From NCBI RefSeq assembly GCF_900111995.1, contig NZ_FOKF01000038.1:1-45010 (forward strand): a DNA stretch of 45,010 nucleotides. The letters run 5' to 3'. This stretch comes from Collimonas sp. OK607. GTDB lineage: Bacteria > Pseudomonadota > Gammaproteobacteria > Burkholderiales > Burkholderiaceae_D. The notes under the pieces are model-generated. The model worked only from the letters and a program-made list of their open reading frames with translations. It was not told the origin of the DNA and ran no database searches. The translations under genes were made by a program, and so were the position numbers. Positions within the stretch are counted from its first letter, which is position 1, and every line of letters begins with the position of its first letter. This document shows, one piece after another, positions 38,241-45,010 of the stretch.

Positions 38241-39749
38241 TCATGGATTCTGCAGCGCCCGTCGATATTGAATTGCTTCCGCCACATGTACCGCGCCGAT
38301 AGTATCGGCCGCGCCCAGATCGGCAATCGTGCGCGCCACTTTCAGCACTCGATGATAGGCGCGCGCGGACCAGTGCAGATGCGCCATAGCGCCGCTCAAC
38401 AGCTTTTCGCCAGCACTGTCAGGTTTGCAGTACTGGTCGATTTCATTGGCGGACAAGCCGTTGTTTTCCTTGCCTTGACGAGCCAGCTGTACCGCGTGGA
38501 CTTGCGCCACCCTGGCCGCTATGGTGGCTGACGATTCGCCGTCGGCGTGCTTGAGCAATTGATCGTGAGGGACTGCCGCCACCTGGATCTGCATGTCGAT
38601 ACGATCCAGCAGCGGGCCGGAGATTTTGTTTTGATAGCGCAAGATAATCGGGTGTGCAGCGACATTGCTTGGTGGCATGTCCAAGGTAGCCGCAAGGGCA
38701 GGGGTTCATCGCTGCGATTAACTGGAATTGGGCTGGAAAATCAGCCTGACGCGCCGCCCGCGAAATCGTGATGTGGCCGGATTCCAGTGGTTCACGCAAT
38801 GCTTCCAGCACGCGCCGGTCAAATTCCGGAAGTTCGTCCAGGAACAAGACGCCTCGGTGCGCCAGCGAAATCTCGCCGGGGCGCGGCGGGCTGCCGCCAC
38901 CAACCAGCGCTACGCCAGATGCAGTGTGATGCGGTGACCGATACGACCTGACCTTCCAGCGCGCACTGGAGAAGCCGCTGGTGAGCGACTGCACCGCCGC
39001 CGATTTGAGTGCCTCGCGGTCGCTCATGGGCGGCAGGATTCCCGGAAAACGTGCCGCCAGCATGGATTTCCCGGTGCCTGGAGGACCCACCAGCAACACA
39101 CTATGCGAGCCGGCAGCAGCCACTTCCAGTGCGCGTTTGGCCTGCACTTGTCCCTTGACGTCGTTGAAATCGCGGTAGGGAGGCGGCTGCCGTAATGGTT
39201 CCGCAGTGTGGCGCACCAGCCTGGTTTCTTGTTGCCTGGATGAAAAGTGGGCACACACTTGCAATAAGCTGTCTGCGGGAAAAATGCAGGCCTCGCTGAC
39301 CAATGCAGCTTCGTCGGCATTGCCACGCGGCAGGATGAAAGCATGGCGCTCATCGCAATTTGCGGTCATGGCGAAAGTCATCGCCAGTGCGCCACGTATC
39401 GGCCTTAATTCGCCCGACAGAGACAACTCGCCGGCAAATTCGTATTGATCGAGTTCGTTGGCTGGCATTTGTCCAGATGCCGCCAGGATGCCAAGCGCGA
39501 TCGGCAAATCGAAGCGGCCCGACTCTTTCGGCAAATCGGCCGGCGCCAGATTGACCGTGGACGCGAGGGAAATTCAAAACGGGCATTTTGCAGCGCTGCG
39601 CGGACCCGGTCTTTGGATTCCTTGACCTCGGTTTCGGGCAGGCCGACGATAGTAAATGATGGGAGGCCGTTGGCCAGGTGGACTTCAACTGTGACGGCGG
39701 GCGCTTGCATACCTGCCAGCGCCCGGCTTTTGAGGACTGCCAGCGTCAC
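38241..39749 (-). pseudogene. comM: ComM (YifB) Mg-chelatase-like ATPase, two frameshifts
   Basis: ComM is a hexameric helicase that helps branch migration of incoming DNA in natural transformation. The N-terminus is intact from 39749 ([59 protein letters not shown]) to about 39561, then shifts: [19 protein letters not shown] resumes in another frame with about four bases missing. The middle part has Walker A GPPGTGKS and LFLDELPEF. At about 38648, after CRCTPD, one more base is missing and [18 protein letters not shown] continues in a third frame to the stop at 38241. Either the gene is dead in this strain or both sites are sequencing errors. Confidence 0.88.
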
Positions 39750-39759
39750 CGGCGCGGCA

Positions 39760-40002
39760 TCATGGGCGCTTCAGTTGTGCTTCAAGCTCGGTCACGCGGG
39801 CTTCCAGTGCTTCGAGTTTTTCACGTGTGTTGGCCAATACCTGCGCTTGCACGTCAAATTCTTCGCGTGTGACCAGATCCAGCTTGGAGAAACCCTGGCC
39901 CAGCATTGCCTTGACGTTTTTTTCGATATCTTTGGCAGGTGAATTTTCGATAGCCTGATTGATTTTGGCTTGGATGTCGTCAAAAAAGTTGGGTTTGTTC
40001 AT
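39760..40002 (-). CDS. ubiK: ubiquinone biosynthesis accessory factor UbiK
   Basis: The 80-residue protein (YqiC family) helps aerobic ubiquinone synthesis. The N-terminal FFDDIQAKINQAIENSPAKDIEKNVKAMLGQGFSKLDLVTREEFDVQAQVLA is typical, followed by a coiled coil (EKLEALEARVTELEAQL). The ATG at 40002 is preferred over a 44-residue upstream extension. It starts 15 bases short of nothing coding upstream; comM begins 10 bases after its stop, so the two may be co-transcribed. Confidence 0.92.
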   Translation of the reverse strand: MNKPNFFDDIQAKINQAIENSPAKDIEKNVKAMLGQGFSKLDLVTREEFDVQAQVLANTREKLEALEARVTELEAQLKRP

Positions 40003-40146
40003 GGTCGGTCGCCCTTTTGCAGTAAATAAAAAAAATGATAACCGATACAAGCAAATCCGGCATTGAAATCGCGATTCGGCGCGGTAAATTAAGCCATTAC
40101 TGCTTTGCCGGAATTTCCCGCATGCCGAAGACAATTCAACGCGTTC

Positions 40147-40617
40147 TTAATCGAGTTGTTTGCGGTATTGCACGAAGCCTGAACGCACCGCGATGCGATC
40201 GTACAGTTGCATGGCGGTCTCGTTGGTCTCATGCGTCAGCCAGTGCACGCGGGTGCTGCCGGCGGCTTTGGCTTCTTTGTACACGTGTTCGATCAGTTGC
40301 CGGCCGGCGCCGGTGCCGCGCTGTTGCGGCGAGACGTACAAGTCTTGCAGGTAGCAGGAGTTTTCCACCGTCCAGCAAGAGCGGTGGAAAATCCAGTGGA
40401 CCAGGCCGACCGCCTCGCCATCTACCAGCGCCAGTGCGCCGAATATCGGTTCCTTGGGATCCAGCAAGCGCTGCCAGGTTACCAGGCGTGTGGCCTGCGG
40501 AATGTCAACTTCATAAAAGTCCTGATAGCCCTGCCATTGCTGTTGCCAAACGGCAAAACCCTGCTCGCTGAGCGGTTTGATATGCGTTTGCGGGTGTGAT
40601 GTTGATTCTGAAACCAA
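40147..40617 (-). CDS. GNAT-family N-acetyltransferase, TTG start
   Basis: The 156-residue GNAT enzyme has LQDLYVSPQQRGTGAGRQLIEHVYKEAKAAG, the acetyl-CoA-binding RGTGAG loop, and TNETAMQLYDRIAVRSGFVQYRK at the C-terminus. No ATG lies between the domain and residue 32 upstream. A TTG at 40617 with AGGAGG five bases before it (40623-40628) is therefore the likely start; a longer frame to 40713 lacks a good ribosome-binding site. Its acyl acceptor is unknown. Confidence 0.85.
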   Translation of the reverse strand: MVSESTSHPQTHIKPLSEQGFAVWQQQWQGYQDFYEVDIPQATRLVTWQRLLDPKEPIFGALALVDGEAVGLVHWIFHRSCWTVENSCYLQDLYVSPQQRGTGAGRQLIEHVYKEAKAAGSTRVHWLTHETNETAMQLYDRIAVRSGFVQYRKQLD

Positions 40618-41128
40618 GATAGCCTCCTGTGAGAGTACGGCGACGATAGGCGGGGGAGAGACGAAAGCAGCGTATATCGTCGCGATCGTAGCGCTATAAG
40701 CTGGTATCGCCAAAGATCCAGTATTGATTAAATTTATAGGTCCACTGTGACGCTCGTGCCGCCACTTTCGATAAATCCGGGTCTTGCCGGCATTGCACTC
40801 GACTGAGGCAAAGGCCTTGCCTGGAGCTGGTTTGTAGTTGACTACAGGCTGTCATGTAGTTTCTCCTGGCATTTTTTGCACCAAACTAGAGCCGATTTAA
40901 ATGCTCGCTTTATTGTGGTGCATTCGTTTGCCCGAATTTTCCGTGGGGGAACGTGTTTTCATTATCGACTCGCCAACAATCGGTAAAAAGCACCGGGAAA
41001 ATGCGCCGGAAAGAGGCTGCTACGGGTGAAAAAGGGCAACCAGACCAGTTGGCATGGGTTCTGCTATGGAAAGTCTGAAGAGTAGTGATTTAGCGGTTTT
41101 TCATTTCAACATACCAACAGGGACAACC
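40618..41128 (+). promoter_or_regulatory. regulatory region of the nlmA-glnK-amtB operon
   Basis: The 511-base gap holds no gene that I can recognise. It contains perfect mutual reverse complements TGCACCA (40877-40883) and TGGTGCA (40916-40922), each like an NtrC half-site, about 130-170 bases upstream of the sigma-54 promoter at 41050. The 32-base spacing is wider than one NtrC dimer site, so each may be one half of two weaker sites. Confidence 0.6.
41050..41065 (+). promoter_or_regulatory. sigma-54 promoter of nlmA-glnK-amtB
   Basis: TGGCATGGGTTCTGCT matches the -24/-12 consensus TGGCACG-N4-TTGCW: GG and GC with ten bases between them and only two substitutions. The transcription start would be near 41076, about 50 bases before the nlmA ATG. 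Confidence 0.75.
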
Positions 41129-41917
41129 ATGAAAAAGCTGATTTTAGCCGTAGCAATAGCCTCATGTTTTACAGCAAGCCTGGTCTATGCAGAAGATGCC
41201 AAGCCCGAAGAAGCCAAGCCGGATAACGAAATCAGTTACAACATCGGCGCCGTTAACGACTATCGCTTCCGCGGTATCTCGCAAACGCGTTTCGACCCCG
41301 CAGTGCAAGGTGGCGCGGACTACACCAATAATCCGACCGGCCTGTATGCAGGAACCTGGTTGTCCAACATTAAGTGGATCAAGGATGCGGTCGACAGCGC
41401 CAATACCGGCACTGGCGGCAAAGGCCCGGTGGAGTGGGATATCTATGGCGGCAAACGCGGCGATCTGCCTGGCGGTTTCACGTATGACGTGGGCGGTCTG
41501 TACTACTACTACCCAACTAATAACTACAGCCAGATCGGTAGAAACGCCAATACCTTCGAGCTGTACGGCCAGATCGGCTACGGCCCGGCCTATTTCAAAT
41601 ATTCGCATGCGATGACGAACCTGTTCGGCACCGTTAACAGCAAGAACAGCGCTTACTACGATGCCGGCGCTAATATCGATGTCGGTGCAGGCGTCACGCT
41701 GGGGCTGCATCTCGGCCATCAAACAGTGGAGAACACCAGTTTTGCCAGTTACACCGACTGGAAAATCGGTGCCACCAAGACCTTTGATCAACTCGCAGGT
41801 ATCACGTTGGGGCTGGCCTATGTCGGCACCGACGCCAAGGATGGTGCGTACGTTAGCCCGAGCGGCAAGAACCTGGGCCGCAACGGCGTAGTGTTTTCTG
41901 TAGCGAAGACCTTCTAA
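41129..41917 (+). CDS. nlmA: TorF-family putative porin (NlmA-like)
   Basis: The 262-residue outer-membrane protein has a signal peptide (MKKLILAVAIASCFTASLVYA|ED) and alternating beta strands ending in a C-terminal Phe (VFSVAKTF), as expected of a barrel. It matches the TorF family: YNIGAVNDYRFRGISQTRFDPAVQGGADY. In Herbaspirillum seropedicae the corresponding first gene of the ammonium operon is called nlmA. The start at 41129 is fixed by the sigma-54 promoter, which lies over the longer open frame. It may help ammonium or a nitrogen compound cross the outer membrane; that is unproven. Confidence 0.85.
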   Translation: MKKLILAVAIASCFTASLVYAEDAKPEEAKPDNEISYNIGAVNDYRFRGISQTRFDPAVQGGADYTNNPTGLYAGTWLSNIKWIKDAVDSANTGTGGKGPVEWDIYGGKRGDLPGGFTYDVGGLYYYYPTNNYSQIGRNANTFELYGQIGYGPAYFKYSHAMTNLFGTVNSKNSAYYDAGANIDVGAGVTLGLHLGHQTVENTSFASYTDWKIGATKTFDQLAGITLGLAYVGTDAKDGAYVSPSGKNLGRNGVVFSVAKTF

Positions 41918-41954
41918 TCGACACAAAACAGTAGTATCCACGGCGGCGAGCTAG

Positions 41955-42344
<390 letters not shown>

Positions 42345-42357
42345 GGGGATAAAAAAA

Positions 42358-43914
42358 ATGAACAGAATGCTTACTACGATTTTAGCGGCTTGTGCGCTGA
42401 TCGCGGCAACTTCGATGTTGCCGGCGTCAGCCGCCGACGAGGCGTCTGCCAGCGCCAGCGTAGCAACGTCGGCCAGTGCAGATGCTTCAGCTGCTGCACC
42501 GGCTCCGGCCGCACCAGCGGTTGCTGCACCAACTGCAGCTGCAGCTCCTGCAGCGGCCGCCGCTGCCGCCAGCGCTCCAGCCGCAGCAGCACCTGCTGCA
42601 CTGGTGCCAAACAAAGGCGACACAGCCTGGTTGCTGGTGTGTACCGCGTTTGTGATCTTGATGACTTTGCCTGGCCTGGGTTTGTTCTACGGCGGCCTGG
42701 TGCGCAGCAAAAACATGCTGTCGGTGCTGATGCAGTGTTTCACTGTGTTCTCGCTGATCATCGTGCTGTGGATACTCTACGGTTACAGCATTGCGTTCAC
42801 GGAGGGTAATGCTTTCTTCGGTGGTTTCAGCCGACTGTTCTTACATGGCATGACACCGGATTCGGTTGCGGCCACTTTCAGCAAGGGTGTGGTTGTGCCT
42901 GAGTTTGCTTATGTCGTGTTCCAAGGCGCATTTGCTGCGATTACCTGTGCTCTGATCATCGGTGCATTCGCCGAGCGCGCCAAGTTCTCCGCGATCCTGG
43001 TATTCACCGTGCTGTGGTTCACTTTCGCCTACCTGCCGATGGCGCACATGGTCTGGTTCTGGCCTGGTCCGGATGGCTTTACCGATGCTGCCGCTGCTGA
43101 AAAAGTGACGGCTGCAAGCGGCTGGCTGTTCCAAAAGGGCGCGCTGGATTTCGCCGGCGGCACCGTGGTGCATATCAACGCTGCTATCGCTGGCCTGGTT
43201 GGTTCGTATGTCATCGGCAAGCGTGTCGGCTACGGCAAGGAAGCATTCAAGCCGCATAGCCTGACCCTGACCATGGTCGGCGCATCGCTGCTGTGGTTCG
43301 GCTGGTTCGGTTTCAACGCCGGTTCCGCCCTGGAAGCCAACGGCAGCGCCGCACTCGCATTCATCAATACATTGTTAGCGACTGCTGCTGCTGTACTGAG
43401 CTGGAGCGCCGGTGAATGGATCGGTAAAGGTAAGCCTTCCATGCTGGGTGGTGCTTCCGGCGCTGTCGCCGGCCTGGTGGCGATTACACCTGCCGCCGGT
43501 TTTGTCGGCCCGATGGGCGCCTTGATCATGGGCTTGCTGGCTGGCTTCGTCTGCCTGTGGGGTGTTACCGGTCTGAAGAAATTGCTAGGTGCGGACGATG
43601 CGCTGGACGTATTCGGCGTGCATGGCGTCGGCGGTATCATGGGTGCGTTGCTGACTGGCGTGTTCGCTGCGCCTAGCCTCGGCGGCACCGGCATCTACGA
43701 CTACGTCGCCAATGCCGTGGCTCCTGACTACTCGATCCCTGGCCAACTGTGGATTCAGTTCGAAGGCGTGATGACCACCCTGATCTGGTCCGGTGTGGTT
43801 TCGCTGATCGCATTCAAGCTGGTCGACATCGTCATGGGCTTGCGTGTCACGGAAGAAGAAGAGCGCGAAGGCCTGGACATCTCCAGCCATGGCGAATCTG
43901 CTTATCACGATTAA
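42358..43914 (+). CDS. amtB: ammonium transporter with Ala/Pro-rich N-terminal extension
   Basis: The 518-residue inner-membrane channel conducts ammonium. After a signal peptide (about 1-25), residues 26-84 form an unusually long Ala/Pro/Ser-rich periplasmic segment. The Amt core starts at about 86 (NKGDTAWLLVCTAFVILMTLPGLGLFYGGLVRSKN), with the conserved GGTVVHINA and DVFGVHGVGGIMG twin-histidine regions and the C-terminal tail that binds GlnK. The ATG at 42358 has GGGGA upstream; the longer frame runs through glnK and is rejected. Confidence 0.96.
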   Translation: MNRMLTTILAACALIAATSMLPASAADEASASASVATSASADASAAAPAPAAPAVAAPTAAAAPAAAAAAASAPAAAAPAALVPNKGDTAWLLVCTAFVILMTLPGLGLFYGGLVRSKNMLSVLMQCFTVFSLIIVLWILYGYSIAFTEGNAFFGGFSRLFLHGMTPDSVAATFSKGVVVPEFAYVVFQGAFAAITCALIIGAFAERAKFSAILVFTVLWFTFAYLPMAHMVWFWPGPDGFTDAAAAEKVTAASGWLFQKGALDFAGGTVVHINAAIAGLVGSYVIGKRVGYGKEAFKPHSLTLTMVGASLLWFGWFGFNAGSALEANGSAALAFINTLLATAAAVLSWSAGEWIGKGKPSMLGGASGAVAGLVAITPAAGFVGPMGALIMGLLAGFVCLWGVTGLKKLLGADDALDVFGVHGVGGIMGALLTGVFAAPSLGGTGIYDYVANAVAPDYSIPGQLWIQFEGVMTTLIWSGVVSLIAFKLVDIVMGLRVTEEEEREGLDISSHGESAYHD

Positions 43915-43930
43915 GTTTTACCGAAAGGCG

Positions 43931-43957
43931 CCGGATAGCTGCAGCAAGGCTATCCGG
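43931..43957 (+). terminator. hairpin after amtB
   Basis: A perfect 8-bp stem (CCGGATAG / CTATCCGG) with an 11-base loop, 16 bases after the amtB stop. There is no T-run, so it is more likely to protect the mRNA end than to terminate. Confidence 0.6.
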
Positions 43958-43972
43958 TGCGATGTTCCACGT

Positions 43973-44011
43973 AATCCCGGGTCGTTATCGATGGCCCGGG
44001 ATTTTCGTTTT
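43973..44011 (+). terminator. terminator after amtB
   Basis: A perfect 9-bp stem (AATCCCGGG / CCCGGGATT) with a 13-base loop runs into TTTCGTTTTCTG. It would end the nlmA-glnK-amtB transcript and separate it from the acetyltransferase gene. Confidence 0.7.
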
Positions 44012-44040
44012 CTGCCATATCCGTTTCAGGAGATTTCAGT

Positions 44041-44589
44041 TTGGACCCGACCATTACTCCGCAACGCCTGACCGCATGCACGGTCGAAGACGTCAGGGCG
44101 GATCAGTTCGATCAGGTAGTAGGCCCGCTGGCCGAGATTCTGATGGCTTGCGTAGAGCAGGGCGCCAGTGTCGGTTTTTTGGATAAGCCGGATGCGGAAG
44201 ATGCATTTTCTTTCTGGTACGGCGTCAGCGGCTCGCTGGTGAGCGGCGGCCGTCGCCTGCTGGTGGCGCGCTTCGCCGGTCAGATCGTCGGCACCGTGCA
44301 ACTGGTGCTGGCGGCGCCGGCCAATGGCCGTCATCGCGCCGAAATTTCAAAACTGCTGGTACACCCCGACGTCCGACGCAAAGGCGTCGCGCGGATACTG
44401 ATGCAACGGGCTGAGGCTATCGCGCGCGCCGACGGCCGCTCTTTGCTGGTTCTGGATACGCGTACCGGCGATGCCGCAGAATCCTTGTACGGCTCGCTCG
44501 GCTTCGAATTGGCCGGCATCATTCCCGCCTATGCCCGTTCGACGGCCGGTAAGTTGGCCGATACCAGTTTCATGTACAAGCGGATTTGA
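44041..44589 (+). CDS. GNAT-family N-acetyltransferase, TTG start
   Basis: The 182-residue enzyme has the GNAT core AEISKLLVHPDVRRKGVARILMQRAEAIARADGRSLLVLDTRTGDAAESLYGSLGFE, with the RRKGVA acetyl-CoA loop. It starts at TTG, with AGGAGA (44028-44033) seven bases upstream and no ATG that would keep the N-terminal domain. The substrate is unknown. It is the last complete gene before the IS element. Confidence 0.87.
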   Translation: MDPTITPQRLTACTVEDVRADQFDQVVGPLAEILMACVEQGASVGFLDKPDAEDAFSFWYGVSGSLVSGGRRLLVARFAGQIVGTVQLVLAAPANGRHRAEISKLLVHPDVRRKGVARILMQRAEAIARADGRSLLVLDTRTGDAAESLYGSLGFELAGIIPAYARSTAGKLADTSFMYKRI

Positions 44590-44673
44590 ATATTGCTGGA
44601 TATAGGTGATTCTTGCCGCTTCTTGCGTTGGATTGGATATCAATATGGCATTATTAAAAAGGCGCGTAATAGC

Positions 44674-45010
44674 TAATGCCGTTCAGTTAAGACTGGACGG
44701 CATTTTTATTTTGGGCTTGTAAACGTTCGGGCCAGCTGTTAACCTGCGTGTCGATGCTCGATGACACTCTCCATTTCCTTGCAAACCACCTCGAAGCGCC
44801 TGACTGGCGTCGGCTAGGAGAGCATTTGCCTGTCGAATGGATTGAACAGGCCGTGCAGCGCACCGACGCAACGAGCATCCGCCATCGCCGCCTGCCTGCC
44901 GAGCAAGTGGTCTGGCTCATGGTGGCATTGGCGCTATATCGTCACAAGTCCATCAGTGAAGTACTCGATGATCTCGGCTTGGCGTTGCCGGACTCTCAGG
45001 TGCCTTTCGT
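44674..45010 (+). mobile_element. IS4-family insertion sequence, right-hand copy (5' part)
   Basis: The element begins with TAATGCCG at 44674 and runs out of the window. Bases 44674-44768 are identical to the reverse complement of 1-95. Right inside the terminus is an imperfect 12-bp hairpin (ATGCCGT...ACGGCAT, loop TAAG) followed by TTTTTATTTT, a terminator that would stop outside transcripts from entering the transposase gene. Confidence 0.9.
44754..45010 (+). CDS. IS4-family transposase, N-terminal part (cut by window edge)
   Basis: Eighty-five codons are present. The sequence LGEHLPVEWIEQAV..TSIRHRRLPAEQVVWLMVALALYRHKSISEV matches the N-terminal domain of IS4-type DDE transposases (compare LGDYLDPELISRCL..LRKRRLPLEMMVWCIVGMAL in IS4 itself). 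The catalytic DDE domain lies beyond the window. ATG 44754 is chosen; an in-frame GTG six bases upstream is an alternative. There is no clear ribosome-binding site, common for transposases. Confidence 0.85.
   Translation, partial: MLDDTLHFLANHLEAPDWRRLGEHLPVEWIEQAVQRTDATSIRHRRLPAEQVVWLMVALALYRHKSISEVLDDLGLALPDSQVPF

Noticed and set aside
40867-40881. Second sigma-54-like promoter TGGCATTTTTTGCA
   Set aside because: Only eight bases separate GG and GC instead of ten, so it should not be used.

Overview
The window is a stretch of chromosome from a betaproteobacterium, most likely of the family Oxalobacteraceae (Collimonas/Herbaspirillum-like). The evidence is the nlmA-glnK-amtB ammonium operon, the dat-ybeD-lipB-lipA cluster, the Burkholderiales-type small proteins (DUF3567, DUF3460, DUF2917), a CoaX-type pantothenate kinase beside a BirA without a DNA-binding domain, and moderately GC-rich codon use. 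The genus is inference; no rRNA or tRNA gene is present to anchor it.

The outermost bases are two copies of the same IS4-family insertion sequence end in inverted orientation (1-95 and 44674-45010), identical over the 95 bases that can be compared. Everything between looks like ordinary chromosome.

Layout. 165-4485: a penicillin-binding D,D-carboxypeptidase, an alpha/beta hydrolase, a thioredoxin-like [2Fe-2S] protein, a VanZ protein and a PqiC-type lipoprotein. 3865-7385 is an MCE-type lipid transport operon (STAS-MlaE permease, ATPase, MlaD-like protein, lipoprotein), with VanZ probably the last gene. 7607-9947: birA-coaX-SPOR. 10401-12818: argB, rsuA, tag. 13007-17627: dat, ybeD, a LysR/DUF2917 divergent pair, lipB and lipA (lipoate synthesis). 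17698-18121: an antitoxin with a decayed toxin. 18291-19377: an SH3-domain protein and a lone ATP synthase epsilon subunit. 19519-25464: a complete pyroglutamate module (pxpB-pxpC-pxpA, DUF969/DUF979 membrane pair, DUF2891, pcp) with a divergent winged-helix regulator. 26474-30480: a TlpA thioredoxin, an M48 protease, LemA and a BON lipoprotein. 30473-33712: the diaA-yraN-lpoA cluster and divergent rsmI. 34010-37033: kup, a TrmB-like methyltransferase and DUF3567. 37338-40617: two small unknown proteins, a frameshifted comM, ubiK and an acetyltransferase. 41129-44589: nlmA-glnK-amtB behind a good sigma-54 promoter, then another acetyltransferase.

Functional themes. Pcp would release pyroglutamate from peptides, the DUF969/979 pair could move it across the membrane, and PxpABC would hydrolyse it with ATP to glutamate. 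GlnK/AmtB handle ammonium under nitrogen control. The Mce operon, LpoA-like protein, BON lipoprotein, SPOR protein and carboxypeptidase all serve the cell envelope. The most notable oddities are the inverted IS ends, the doubly frameshifted comM, the orphan AtpC, the toxin remnant beside an intact antitoxin, and the uncharacterised members of the pyroglutamate operon. I did not find CRISPR arrays, phage genes or a clearly novel defence system.
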